Assembly: GCA_000787465.1 (NCBI GenBank) | Contig: JSYX01000235.1 | Location: forward strand, 1 to 48,283 | Length of the DNA: 48,283 nt | From: Thermomucor indicae-seudaticae | Lineage: Eukaryota; Mucoromycota; Mucoromycetes; Mucorales; Lichtheimiaceae | Reading direction: 5' to 3' | Shown here: one piece after another, positions 10,896 to 22,736 of the stretch | Layout: each line of letters opens with the position of its first letter | Position numbering within the stretch: position 1 is the stretch's first letter | The notes under the pieces: generated by a model | Seen by the model: only the letters and a program-made list of their open reading frames with translations | The model's database searches: none | Told to the model about the DNA's origin: nothing | Program-made: the position numbers and the translations under genes

Positions 10896-13800
10896 ATGGC
10901 TCTCCAGCTCACAGAATTTGTCAAGCGTCCCGGCATTGGCAAGAGCGGCAAACCTATCAGAGTCCGAACCAACTTCTTTGAAGTTACTTCGTTCCCTCTC
11001 GGCAACATTCATCATTATGATGTCACCATTGACCCTCCTAGCGCTCCCCCAGCCTTGTACCGCAAGGTCTGGAAGGCCTTTGAAGACCAGGACGGTCAGG
11101 GTATCCTCAGAGGTATCAAGGCCGTCTTTGATGGTCGCAAGAACGTCTTCTCCCCTAAGCCTCTTCCCCTTGGTGAGGAAGGTGCCAAGGCTTTTGAGGT
11201 AAATTATCTGCCGCGTAATCCGCCACGTAATATATATCTTTTGTACTGATGAGGGAAAAATAAACCTAGGTCACTTTGCAAGATCAGGACGCCATGTCCA
11301 AGCGTGCCGGTGGCGGTAACTTTTCAATCCGCATCAAGAAGGCGGGTGAAATCAACATGGAAGAACTTAACCGCTTCCTTAACGGCCAAAGTGCCCAGAC
11401 CACCAACTGTTTGACTGGTACGTCTTGAAACTATCTGAATCAGAAAAAAACACGCTGACTTTCCCGTTTTAGCCGTCATGTTCTTGGACATTCTTATCCG
11501 TCACGTACCAAGCACCATTTACTCCACTGTGGGTCGTTCATTCTACACTCCTCAGGACAGCAAGCCTCTTCCTGGTGGTGCTGAAGTGTGGCAGGGTTTC
11601 TACCAGTCTGCACGTCCTGGTGTTGGTAAGTTCCCGTGTACAATTTTTCTCCAATGCTCCGATGACGCGTGTCTGATTTGTGCTATGTTACGCGTAGGTA
11701 AGATGTACATCAACTTGGACGTCAGCGCAACCGCTTTCCACGAAGCTGGCCGCTTGCCCGACCTTGTTGTCAAGTACCTTGGTCGTCGTTCTATTGATGA
11801 ACTTCGTCGTGGCATTTCTGAACGCGACAACAAGAAGCTCGAGAAGCAGCTCAAGGGTCTTAAGATCCAGGTTACTCACCGTGGCGAAGCCAAGCGCCGC
11901 TACAAGATCACCAAGCTTACTCCTGGCCCTGTTGAACGTACCATGTTCAAGGATGAAAACGGCCAGGAAATGTCCGTCGCTGCTTACTTCACTCAGAAGT
12001 ACAACATGCGTTTGGCTTATCCCTTCCTTCCATGCATTGTTGTGAAGCGTGATGTCTTCTTGCCCATGGAAGTCTGCGAGTTGGTTCCTGGTCAGCGTCT
12101 TCAGAAGAAGCTGAACGAAAAGCAGACCGCCGATATGATCAAGTTCACCTGCCAGAAGCCCAACATCCGTGCAAACAAGATCAACCAAGGTCTTCAGTTG
12201 TTGCAATACCGCAACAACCCATACCTTCAGCAATGCGGCATGACCGTCAAGCCTGAAATGGCCGTTGTGAACGCTCGCGTCCTGGCAACTCCTCAAATCT
12301 CTTACTCGAACGCCACTCCTGATGGTACCTTCGCCCCTCAAGGTGGTGCCTGGAACTTGCGTGGCAAGAAGCTCGCCCAAGGTGCTGTCCTCGGCTCCTG
12401 GTCCGTCGTTAACTTTACCAGCTCGCTGCCCATGCCTGCTATTCAGCGCTTCATCCGAGAGTTGTGCCAGACTTTCATTGACACTGGTTTGGTAAGTTCA
12501 GTTTTTCTTACGCGAGTGTGACTTCCTCTGACTTCCTTTGTTTCAAAAAGAACGTCGTCAACCGCACTCCCCCAATTACCAACGCTGACCCCCAGGGCAA
12601 CATTGACCGTACACTCAAAGAAGCCTGGTTGAAGGCTGGTAACGCCGCCAAGGCCAACCCACAGCTCATTCTTTGCATTCTGCCCAACACTGGCACTCAG
12701 CTGTACGCTGAAATTAAACGTATTTCTGATACAGGTACGTGACATGAAAGTTCGATGACACGTAAATTTTTCTCACTCTCCCCTTTTAGTAATCGGTATC
12801 CCTACCCAGTGCGTGCAGAGCAAGCACATCGGTGACGCCAAAAAGCAGTACTGTGCAAACGTCTGCTTGAAGGTGAACATGAAGTTGGGCGGCATGAACC
12901 TGTTCCTGTCTCCTCCTCAGATTCCTTTCATCTCTCAACGTCCTACCATTGTCTTTGGTGCTGATGTTACGCACCCTGCTCCTGGTGACATGAACCGTCC
13001 CTCGATCGCCTCCGTCACGGCCAGTATGGATGCTCGTGCTTCCCGCTACGCCAGTGCCATCCGTGTCCAGGCTCACCGTACTGAAATCATTGCTGATCTT
13101 GGCAACATGGTTAAGGAGCTTCTCAAGAGCTTCTACCAGAGCTGTGGTCAGAAGCCTGAACGTATCCTCTTCTACCGTGATGGTGTTTCGGAAGGCCAGT
13201 TCAAGGAAGTCTTGGAGAACGAAGTCCAGAACATCAAGGGTAAGTCAACTCGATGCACGGATGTTTGCTAGCTTGCGTTAACATGGCATTGTAGCTGGCT
13301 GCGCTTCCCTGGATAAGAACTACAAGCCCACCATCACTTTCGTCGTTGTTCAGAAGCGTCACCACGCCCGATTCTTCCCCATGGATCAACGCGACGCTGA
13401 CCGCAGTGGCAACTGCTTGCCTGGTACTGTCGTGGATACCAGCATTGTTCATCCTTTCGAATTCGACTTCTGTAAGTTCCTATTTTGTGAAAAGTTTTTC
13501 ACGTTCGGTGCACGATCTAATGCATGTGTTCCACAGATCTCCAGTCCCATGCCGGTCTGCAGGGTACTTCGCGCCCCACTCACTACCACGTCTTGTACGA
13601 TGAGAACAACTTCACTCCTGACGGTCTGCAAGAATTGACCTACCGCATGTGCTACACTTATGGTCGTGCCACTCGTGCCGTCTCCATTGTCCCTGCAGCC
13701 TACTATGCTGACCTTGTTGCTGCTCGTGCACGGTTCCACCGCCGCGGTGAGAATTGGAGCGACACTGAAGCCACCTCCGAGTCCATGGATTCTGAACAAC

Positions 13801-13917
13801 AGATGGCAAGCTTTGCTGTCGTTAAGCCGGAGTTGCAGAAGGGTAAGTTTAAACAAATGCACAAAAGTTTGCGACGCGAGCTCACCTTGTCCTTTTTTAG
13901 TCATGTACTACATGTAA
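10896..13917 (+). CDS. Argonaute, slicer-competent
   Basis: Nine exons: 10896-11198, 11270-11417, 11473-11625, 11698-12491, 12551-12734, 12790-13239, 13295-13471, 13537-13842, 13901-13917; about 843 residues. It binds small RNAs and silences complementary transcripts. Order: N domain with [13 protein letters not shown], linker, PAZ (about 195-330), MID ([12 protein letters not shown] region), PIWI. The catalytic tetrad looks complete: Asp in FGADVTHP (about 586), the Glu of RTEIIADL, Asp in [11 protein letters not shown] (about 658) and His in [10 protein letters not shown]. The last exon codes only the C-terminal VMYYM. There is no long Gly/Arg-rich N-terminal extension. Intron 11626-11697 is 72 bp with no in-frame stop. 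In Mucor, Argonaute works in defence and epimutation; a similar role here is inference. No Dicer or RdRP gene is in the window. Confidence 0.97.
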
Positions 13918-14748
13918 AAAGCCTCGGCCTGCTATTCCAGAAATATATGGTTTCTCCTAAGTCATATAAACATACATAGTTGTTTCCTTGCGTTGTTTCC
14001 TTTGCCAAAAATATCCATGAACGTTGATACGTATTTAATATAAGTTGCTCGATCCGTACAATATTGGCTGACTGTTGGGGGGGGGATTCGGAGTCGAACG
14101 TACCAAAGCTGACCATGAAGCGGCAAGACAGACATTGTTTCCGCTTCTGTGGTTTGTTTTGGTGTATTGTTCTATTCTGTTACGTTACGGCTTTTGTTTG
14201 GAAGACTTTGTTATAAGCGACTAAAACAGGGTTTCGCCAGTGTTTAGAGTTTCTGATAAGAGGTTGCACTTTATGATATGGCGCGCAAAAGCATTTCTTT
14301 AAATGAATATCTATTTTGTATTCTTGTGAGTTTATTTATTGATCTCTCGTATTTACGCAGTGACAGCCCAATTGAGGACATTCTATTAATGAGGATGCGG
14401 TCAGTTAGAGTTGCCAACAAAACCTGTTCGTCAAGATCAACTGTCAGTGGTCATGGAACGAAGTGGGGGTGGGTTCCGAGGAAGCGGTACGGCAGGGGCA
14501 GTTCATTTAGCCGGCCGATTTTTCTGTGCGATTGATTGATCCGCAACACGCGACTTTGGGAATTTCGAAGACAGCCAAACTTTTTTCTCTGTCTTTTTTT
14601 TTTCCTCAAACCCTGGATCTCTGTGTTCCATCAAAGTAACTGACACAACTGCCCTCGCCCCCCCATAACCACGGTGAGTGAGTTGGCAACCGCTGGCAAC
14701 CGCCCAGTCCAATGTAAGACCAACCGGATTTTTCTTTTTTCAGAGGCC
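13918..14748. other. Intergenic stretch before the Tup1-like gene
   Basis: About 830 bases with a G run near 14080 and no supported gene. Just upstream of the Tup1 ATG, a GTGAGT at 14674 and a pyrimidine-rich CAG ending at 14743 could bound a 5'-UTR intron. Confidence 0.4.
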
Positions 14749-16724
14749 ATGTCCGTGTACAATCATTATCGACCACGCATCGCAGAACTTTTAGATGCTG
14801 TTCGAAACGAATTTGAACAGCTGACACAGGAAGCGCTACTGTGCAAAAGCCAACGAGATGATCTCGAGTACAAGAGTAAGGAACGATTCGCGGTCGTTTT
14901 GATTTCGAGGTGGGATTAACGAAAACATAGTGAATAGTCAGGTACAAGAAATGGCCTTGTTTCAGCAGAACTTAGTGGAACTGGAACGGATGCAGATGCA
15001 CATGAAGAAACAGTAAGCTATCGAATGGGAGAAACGAGAAAAAAGCAGGTGATTAAGTTCGCAAGCTAGATATGAAGATGAAATTGCACGACTCCGTCAA
15101 CAATTGGATCAAATACAACATCCTTACAGTGGTAATCAATGTTCGATCCATTTGGGTAGCAACGAACTAAGAAGCATATGCCGTAGGTGACTCGAAGCAT
15201 CCACTTGCTGCTGCTCCTCCTGGAGGAGGGGAATCGGCGACGCACAGACCCCCTCCTCCTCCTCACACATATCCAACATCGTCTCCTAAACCACCTCCGC
15301 CCATGCAATGTAAGCATCAGCAGCACAACCAACCTACTGACCGGCTTTGTTTTTTTCATCATTTCTTTTTTGTGTAGCTGCACCGCCACTTTCAGCAGCA
15401 CCACCACCAGCAGCCGTTCCACCGCCACCGGTGGCAACACCAAGTCTTAATGATATTGATCCAGAGAGTGTACCATCGAGCTACAAGAATGAGGGACAAG
15501 ATTGGTTTGCGCTGTAAGGAAGAAGAAGCTCTAGGAGTTGTCTAATGAGGGCGCTCATTGGGAGTTTCTAGATTTAACCCACGACTGCCGCGACATCTTC
15601 AGGTTGGATTGGTACACACGTTTGAGCATAACAGCGTGGTATGCTGCGTCAAGTTTAGTGCGGATGGACAGTACCTTGCGGCCGGGTGTAACCAGACGAC
15701 GTATATCTATGAAGTGGCGACGGGAGCACAGCGAGCGTGAGTAGTGCGATTGCAAAAGGGGTTGGGATGACACAGATTGGGGGATTGATCCATACTAGTG
15801 TTTTACAAGATGAAGGCGCGAATCGAAAAGAGGACCTGTATATCCGCTCGGTCAGTTTTAGTCCGGACGGGAAATACATTGCGACTGGCGCCGAGGATAA
15901 ACTGATTCGAGTGAGTAAAAAGAAAGAAATGAGAGATCCACTTGAGGTGGGCAAGAACACTGATATTTGCGATATGCACAGATTTGGGATATCGAAAAGA
16001 AGCGGATTCGACATGTACTTCGGGGCCATGAGCAGGACATTTATTCGCTGGAGTTCAGCCGGGACGGGCGTATTCTGGTGTCTGGGTCCGGCGACCGCAC
16101 GGTGCGGGTGTGGGACTGGGCGGCGGACACGCCGGTGCATGTGCTCCGGATCAAGGATCCCGAGGAGAAAGACTTTGGGGTGACGAGCGTGGCGATCTCG
16201 CCGGACGGCCGGCTGGTCGCGGCCGGCAGTCTGGACAAGGTCGTGCGGGTGTGGGATGCGCACACGGGCCACGAGCTGGAGCGGCTCGAGGGACACAAGG
16301 ACAGCGTGTACTCGGTTGCGTTTATGCCGGACGGACGGTCGTTGGTGAGCGGGAGTCTGGACAAGACCTTGCGGTTGTGGCAGTTGGGCAGTGGCAGCAA
16401 AGGCGGTGCGTGTAAGCAAGTCTTTAGCGGTCACAAGGTAAGCATGAATCGTGGGTGGTGATGAGGCAGGGTGGATATTGATCTATTGGATGACAGGACT
16501 TTGTGCTGAGTGTGGCTACGACGTATGATGGCCACTGGATCGTGTCCGGGTCCAAAGATCGCGGGGTGCAGTTCTGGGATCCAAGGACGGGCCAGACGTT
16601 GTTTATGCTCCAGGGACACAAGAATTCGGTGATCTCGGTGGCCACGAGTCCTGGAAAGAAGCCCTTGTTTGCGACCGGATCGGGTGATCATCGTGCTCGC
16701 ATTTGGACGTTTGAGCGCATATAG
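14749..16724 (+). CDS. TUP1: Tup1-type WD40 transcriptional co-repressor
   Basis: Nine exons: 14749-14875, 14931-15012, 15070-15131, 15187-15309, 15378-15513, 15572-15736, 15799-15910, 15982-16437, 16497-16724; about 496 residues. Tup1 is recruited by DNA-bound repressors (with Cyc8/Ssn6 in yeast) and represses transcription. The N-terminal about 80 residues ([20 protein letters not shown] onward) match the Tup1 tetramerisation coiled coil. A Pro/Ala-rich linker (about 95-165) follows, then DWFALFNPRLPR and seven WD40 blades starting [19 protein letters not shown]. Typical blade motifs include [33 protein letters not shown] and IWTFER at the end. The acceptor choice for exon 2 (TAG at 14930) is fixed by the family sequence MNSQVQEM. 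The protein is shorter than yeast Tup1 mainly in the linker. It ends 180 bases from the stop of the convergent AP-2 sigma gene. Confidence 0.95.
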
Positions 16725-16904
16725 TCCCCCCCTTTGTTTATACTCACGAACTACACTTTTTTCTTTTTCGTCTATATCCCCCTACCGCACCCTTGCCAAT
16801 ACACTTTTTGTAATTTCTATCACACTTGTTGATCTTTGACAAAGAAAAAAAGAGAGATTTTCATTCATTTGGATTATTATGAAGGAGGAGGAGGGGTATA
16901 TGAT

Positions 16905-17530
16905 TTATTCTAGTTTATCCAAGTGGTCTAATCGAGTGAGTACAATGTTCTTGCTGGTTTCTTCGATTTCGCCTGCTAAAAAGACCTCGTCCAGGATGGC
17001 ATAGACCTTATGCATGGTTGTTAGACAAGTCAAAGTGAGAGTGAGAGAGGATTGAAATTACCTTGTAAAAGTTAAAGACGAGGTCGAGTTCGCAGACGTT
17101 GCCAAAGAACGCATCGAGGACCTCGACGAAAAAGTGAATGGCTTCGAGGTAGGCCAGCTCATTGTCGTTGGTGTCGACGCAGACGCAAAAGAAGAGGCCA
17201 GCGTACCGACGGTAGACGATCTTGTAGTTCCGGAACTGTGTATATCATACATAACATTAGTCGGGGGTGGTGCGATTCATGGTTGTTGTTGGCGGCGGTC
17301 ATGAGGACCCACCTCGATAAAGTTGGATTGATGCTTTTGGTCGCGGGGCGCAATCAAGCGATGGACTTCGCCTTTGAGCTTGATCTTCTCGTCGTCTTCG
17401 TACGGCACATACCACTTTGCGAGTCTCGTCTTGCCCTGGCGGTTCTGGACTAGAATGAAGCGAATCTGGGGGGGATTAGCGCTTTAGCCATGCTGTCTTA
17501 TTGTTTTTGATTGTTACTGCAATTTACCAT
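16905..17530 (-). CDS. AP-2 clathrin adaptor complex, sigma subunit
   Basis: Four coding exons on the minus strand: 17528-17530, 17313-17465, 17062-17235, 16905-17006; 143 residues, the usual length (about 142). It is the small subunit of the AP-2 heterotetramer, which links cargo and clathrin at the plasma membrane in endocytosis. Conserved blocks include [74 protein letters not shown] and [16 protein letters not shown] and the VCELDLVFN core favour AP-2 over AP-1 or AP-3 sigma. The first coding exon contributes only the ATG, which is followed directly by a GTAAAT donor. A (TA)n tract at 17671-17686 may serve as its TATA element. Convergent with the Tup1-like gene. Confidence 0.93.
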
Positions 17531-17670
17531 GCGGATGAAGAGGACAAAAGGAGAGACAAGGGCATTGGGCGATTTCCATATTAGGACAGCTTATCAGTCC
17601 CGAAGGGATTGAGACAATACAGCGCGAAGCGGTTTTATGTGCGGGAAGGGGCGGTTCACAAGAAAGACGA

Positions 17671-17686
17671 TATATATATATATATA
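17671..17686. repeat. (TA)n tract
   Basis: Eight TA units followed by AAAC, about 140 bases upstream of the AP-2 sigma ATG; may double as a promoter element. Confidence 0.6.
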
Positions 17687-17853
17687 AAACAACAACACAT
17701 ATACAACAGCAACACAAGCACAGAGCACAGACGGAGCAGGAAGGAATATAGATAAGGGGCATAAACATACACAGCATAAGACCAGCTAGAATCCATCCAT
17801 TACATATCAAGAAAGGAAAGACTGCTCAAAAAAGAAAGGGGGGGGGCGACTGA

Positions 17854-19803
17854 TTAGTGAAGCAAGATACGGACGGTACCGTCCGACTTGATTTCCCATT
17901 CGACCGAGACCGCCATGTGATCCGTAAACTGTTCCTGGAGCACGGTATCGTTCACAAGGACATAGACATGGTCAGCCGCCTGCTGGTGCTGACACGACAC
18001 CGTCCTGACCACGGGTGTTGCCGATCGGACGGTGTCCTTGGGCTGACGCCAGAGGACCTCGGACACCTGGCTAGGGTGCAGCGACAGGACCGGGCATAGC
18101 TTGGTAATCAGCTGGCGGACGTCTCTGCGGTCCAGGCTCAGGACGCGCTGTTGTTGTTGTTGCGGCGGCAGCGCAGGCGATGCGGATTGGAACCGCTGGT
18201 GCTGGGTGGTCTTGATCTGGACGTAGAGCTCGAGTCGCTGGTCGATCTCGGAAAAGGAGCGCTTGGTCGGTCGTGCCGTAGGCGCCGGCGGCTGCGGCTG
18301 CTGGTCTATGGAGGGGAATAGGGTGGAGCGTATACTCTCGAGGGTCTCGAGGGGCGGGCTGGTGGGTATTTCGCTAAACACGCTGTAGGGTCTCGGTTGG
18401 TTGTACATGAGCCAAAACGGATGCTGGTGTGGATTGCCCTCAGCTTTTAAAAAAAGGATCGTATGAGCTGCTTTGTTGTTCTGATCGATCATGGGTTAGT
18501 TATATATACTTGCCATAGACTCTTTCTAAATGCCTGCCAATCTGTCTGGCGTCGTCCTTGTTTTTGCGCTCAGCGCCCTGCCAAACAAAGCGAATGGTCA
18601 GCCCCGCATCTCTCTCTGTGTGTATAGATCCAAAAAGGGTATTGTACCTTGTCTCGAAAGAGCTTGATCTTGCAGTAACACTGCTCCAACGACTTTTCGA
18701 GCCCGAGTCCCAGGACCTGGGTCTCCATGTGCGCCCTGAGCGGGATCCCCTTGACGCCCTTGATCCGTGAAAAGTCCGTCGAGAGGCAGTTGAATCGGAC
18801 CGTGATCTTGGCTCCCGCGCGGCCGTTCCAGTCAAACGTGATTCGGTCAAAGCTGGGGAACCGGACATTGTATACGCCCGCAGATTGTCGTTCGTCTAAA
18901 TCATCGTATATATACCGAGCGCCGGGGTCAGTAGTCCCAAAAGTAAGTAGGTAGGCAATGTAGATAAGAAAACCTACCGAGGGCAACGGCGCGTGCATCC
19001 GCAGGACTGTTTTGCTGTCCGAGCCAAAACTTCCAGTAATTCAGGGCCACCTTGCGATGCGCGGGCTCGTGGAACATGATCATAAACGTGCTGGTCAACA
19101 GCGTGTCCTGCTGGTACGTGTCCTTGAGATCGATCGCGTACGCCTGTCCGCGGTTCAGGTACGTTGTGGGTGACCCCTCACTGATCTGCGTTGCGGCCGT
19201 CGACGCTTTTTCATCATGATGTCAGTCGTTTCTTTCCTTTCTTCATGCGTCCATCATGATTATTATGATTTACCTTGGAGAACGACGTGGAATCGGAGCA
19301 TGCTTAGTCTGGTATCTGGAAAAGACGGGGCTGGCATCATGGTGGGCACAAGAGGTTCTGGCCACGCAGCAGACGACGATCGGCGGCGTCGTTTCATGAA
19401 CGGCTGCGGCGGCGGAGGTGGTGAACTATTCGTCGTCGTCGTCGTTGTCGTGGATGACGAACTAGCGCTACTGAGTAGCAAGGGTGGTGACGATAATGCA
19501 GCCGGTGGGCTGTGAGTCGGTAGTCCAAGCGGATCCAATGTCGTTATTGGCATAATTAAGGGTGGTACAATGGGTGTCGAAGAAGGAACGATCGTGGTTA
19601 CTGGCTCGCCACCGTACACAGGAATCGCCAGGTTACTGAATGTGGAACCTGCCTTGCTGAAATTCATACTGCTTGCATTGTGTTAGCCCGCGCATAGTAA
19701 ACGATAGCAGACGTTTTTTTGCATCGATGGTTTTATACCTTTCGGATGGTGCGGCGATCACGGGTGGCGAACTATTATTATTATTTAGACTCGCAGATAT
19801 CAT
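17854..19803 (-). CDS. CP2/Grainyhead-family transcription factor
   Basis: Six exons on the minus strand: 19739-19803, 19274-19671, 18978-19205, 18648-18895, 18514-18577, 17854-18443; about 530 residues. It should bind DNA through a CP2 immunoglobulin-like domain. After a Pro/Ser/Thr-rich N-terminus with a basic KRRRRS cluster come the CP2 blocks: RFHVVLQASTAATQISEG, TYLNRGQAYAIDL, FMIMFHEPAHRKVALNYWKFW, FPSFDRITFDWNGRAGAKI, VRFNCLSTDFSRIKGVKG and CYCKIKLFRDKGAERKNKDD. The C-terminal about 195 residues hold a Gln-rich piece and an end (HMAVSVEWEI) consistent with the family's ubiquitin-like/dimerisation region, though this is less certain. Intron 18444-18513 has a GC donor (G|GCAAGT). The ATG at 19803 is chosen because TATAAAT at 19884-19890 would start transcription downstream of the ATG at 19866. 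Confidence 0.88.
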
Positions 19804-19883
19804 GGGCAGAAAAAAAAGAACGAATAATGGGAAAGAGTGTTGAGAAAGAAAAGAGCAAAGAGGCAAAGGCTGACAATGAAGAA

Positions 19884-19890
19884 TTTATAG
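19884..19890 (-). promoter_or_regulatory. TATA box of the CP2 gene
   Basis: CTATAAAT on the minus strand, about 85 bases upstream of the ATG at 19803. Confidence 0.45.
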
Positions 19891-21192
19891 CTAAAGGGGA
19901 AGCGATATTATATATTGCCACTGCCCACTGGAAGGAGATCAAAGTTTCCCTCTTTCTCAAAAAAAAGAGTAGATAACAGAGGGGGGGCGATAAGTCTGTC
20001 AAACAGCCACGTCCATTGGAATAATTCGAGGCGGGACATAATGAAAAGTGATATTGTCCTTCCAAAGAAAGAGGGGCCAAGAAGGGGGCACACCCATGCC
20101 TGCTATGGCAATAACAAATGGCAACTGTCAATAGCGTAATGTATGACTTGCATGTGTTTTCTAGTTTGATCAAACCTCCTTAACTCTGACTTTTCCGTTT
20201 CTTCTTCTTCTATTCTCGCCCTCCTTAAAACACGAGCTTTATGCTGTCGAACCGTTTTGTCTTGGAAAATAACCCCCCTCAATGGTGAAACGCAAAAAGG
20301 TGATGCCACATCGTTGTACCTGTGCTTAGGAGGTTGGTAGCGCAAGGTTAAATCTCTCTCTCTCTCTCTCTACAAAAAGGAGAACAATCGATTCGCGAAA
20401 GAACGGTTCCAACGCTATATTGCGGAACAAAAGGAGATATTAATTGGGCAAATATCTATTATTACACTTTATGAACATTGAGCAAGTACTTGTTATTATT
20501 AAAGTTAAGCTGGACTTTATATGCTGAGGCGCCTCCCTCTTCTTGGATGTAACCATTTTCGTACACCTACCACGAATTAACACAGTCGTTTTCGCTGCCC
20601 CATTGTGCAACTCCGATATTGACATTACATTGTATCTATAGGGGGGGGAAGGATAGTAACCACTCTGCGCACGGATGGATTATGTATAGCCCAATGTAAT
20701 GTTACCGATCATCCTACGTAGATCATCTCTGTACAATAGACAACACAGACTTTACCAAAGTGTTATCTTTTCTGCAGATGTGTAAGGAGTGTTGTCAATA
20801 TCTGAGCGTCTTTGTCATTGACATATAATTGTCTCCCTTTGGTATGGTCTCCTTACCCAATCAGATAATATGTACACATCTTGAACGTTAACATATCCTC
20901 GATCTATCAACTAACTTGGCCCCCCGCGAAGTTAAAGCGTCTTCCCCCACCCCTTTTACCTTTCCTGTTATCAAGACATCCCAAAGGATGGGTGATCCTT
21001 GCTCAGCGTCGTATAGAGAAATATATCCCCTCCCCTTTGAACACAGATCATTCTGATTGCTTGTTTAGAAAATAACATCGCGCACAGTCCTGCACACAGA
21101 TCACACCCATGGATATGTAACAACCCCCCATGTAGAACAATCTCCCTTATACATGAATCACAGTTGTCGTCTTTCGTATACAAGAGCCCAAG
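19891..21192. other. Divergent intergenic region between CP2 and stress-protein genes
   Basis: About 1.3 kb shared upstream region of the two divergent genes. It contains a (CT)n tract at 20353-20371 and short G runs (19981, 20641). No gene is supported. Confidence 0.45.
20353..20371. repeat. (CT)n microsatellite
   Basis: Nine to ten CT units in an intergenic region. Confidence 0.8.
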
Positions 21193-22071
21193 ATGTCTCG
21201 ACGATTATCGGCAGCAGACGAAGACCCAAAGCTACTCGAACGCACCACTGAAATGAATCGGCACATTGCACTGCCCGTCCATAATCATGACGACAATGAC
21301 GCGGACATGGAGAGGCGGCGGCCTGTGCTTGACACGCCCGTCGTGCTTCGGTCCAAGCACAAGGTGATCATGTCGCAGCACTATGGACGGCTGCCCCATA
21401 ACAACAGCAATGACAAGGAGAGACAACGTCTATACCTTGTCGCATACGATTTTAGCCATGAAAGCCAAGGGGCGTTGGAATGGACACTGGGGACCATGCT
21501 GCGCGACGGCGATCGATTGCTTGTCATGACCGTCATGCAAGAAACGAACATGGCACCGGTTGATTTGTTAAAAGCGGCGCAGGAATTAAATAAACGGACA
21601 AGAAAGATCGTCGAGAAGATGCTGTTGTTTGATATCAAGGTGGTGACGGCTGTCATGCAAGGACCTGTCAAACAAGTATTGCAGTCTGTGGTACTACTGC
21701 TGTCAGAAATAAAATACGTCACGGGCTGTGGTATCAGTTTTTTAATGAAGCATGATTTTCAAGATAGATGAGCTTGAAATAACGATGGTCGTATGCGGTT
21801 GCCGAGGGCGCGGGACGATGACAGGGTAAAGTAACCTTTTTCTCTATAGTAGTCTGCCTGTCTTCTGGTCTTGACCGGTCTTTTATATAGGATGCTGCTG
21901 GGATCCTTGTCCAATTTCTTGGTGCACACATCGCCTGTACCTGTGTCTGTGATACGAGATTACAGAAAGGAACAGCAGCAGCAGCGCGGACGGAGACTGT
22001 CGGCAGCGCCTCACGCATTGACTGATAGTAAGTCCTCAGCATCTACAATAGAGTATGTGGACCTTGCTTAG
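21193..22071 (+). CDS. Universal stress protein (UspA-like) domain protein
   Basis: Three exons: 21193-21690, 21764-21825, 21891-22071; about 246 residues. USP domains are Rossmann-like folds, often ATP binding, in stress responses. The first about 70 residues are polar and probably disordered. The domain starts at RLYLVAYDFSHESQGALEW, followed by TMLRDGDRLLVMTVM. The signature MVVCGCRGRGTM...GMLLGSLSNFLVHTSPVPV is built from exons 2 and 3 and matches the family's G-2x-G-9x-G-S/N nucleotide-binding pattern. A basic, Gln-rich C-tail of about 35 residues follows. The exon 1 donor is GTACTA, less standard; reading through it gives a premature end that lacks the signature, so splicing is favoured. 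Confidence 0.88.
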
Positions 22072-22736
22072 TGGAGTTGTTAGGCATCAGGAACGGACGT
22101 TTGGTTGTAGACGAGCTGAGTCGCCACAGGTCCATGTAGCTCGTTTCCCTCAAGTTTTTCCATTTTGCACATGCGCACAATAAAATCCGCCTTCTTGTCA
22201 GCTGCTGCACTGCTGATTACGAAATATTGCAGTTCATTTGTCACAAATGCCACCATTCCCGTAACACGCAGCTGTGATGAGTTCGTGTTTATTTTTGGAG
22301 AAACAACCATCCTTCGTCACGAGACCGTTCTAACTTGTTACATCCGCTTTGTTGCGATGACGACAGTAAGCAACAACTGTGACATGACGCAAACCCATGT
22401 ACAGTATGGACATGTACCCGTGTCTTGAACTGCTAAAGGTCATGGCCACTGTCAATCGTAGCTACCATGTTCCAAAGAATACTGCTCAAGACATAGCCTT
22501 CATTGCTCCGGAACGTTCACATCCTCCATTATCGATTTGAACAAATAGAGGCGAAGACTGTATAATTCATTTGCTTTAATCAGAAAAAAAGAACTCGAAA
22601 TGGTCAAGATCAATACACGACATACCTTGGTAGCGTCACAGACGTCAATGATCAATAAGATCGAGGCATTACTGCTTGAAGGACGCCGAGACTGGAATGG
22701 ACTGTGGCTGTGAAAAAAAAGCTGTGGATGTACAAC

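Noticed and set aside
11688..12380. 230-codon minus-strand frame
   Set aside because: It is antisense to the PAZ/MID exons of Argonaute and arises from the strong codon bias of that gene.
14041..14110. Possible tRNA T-loop (GTTCGACTC) on the minus strand
   Set aside because: The flanking bases do not form a T-stem and no acceptor or anticodon stem is found.
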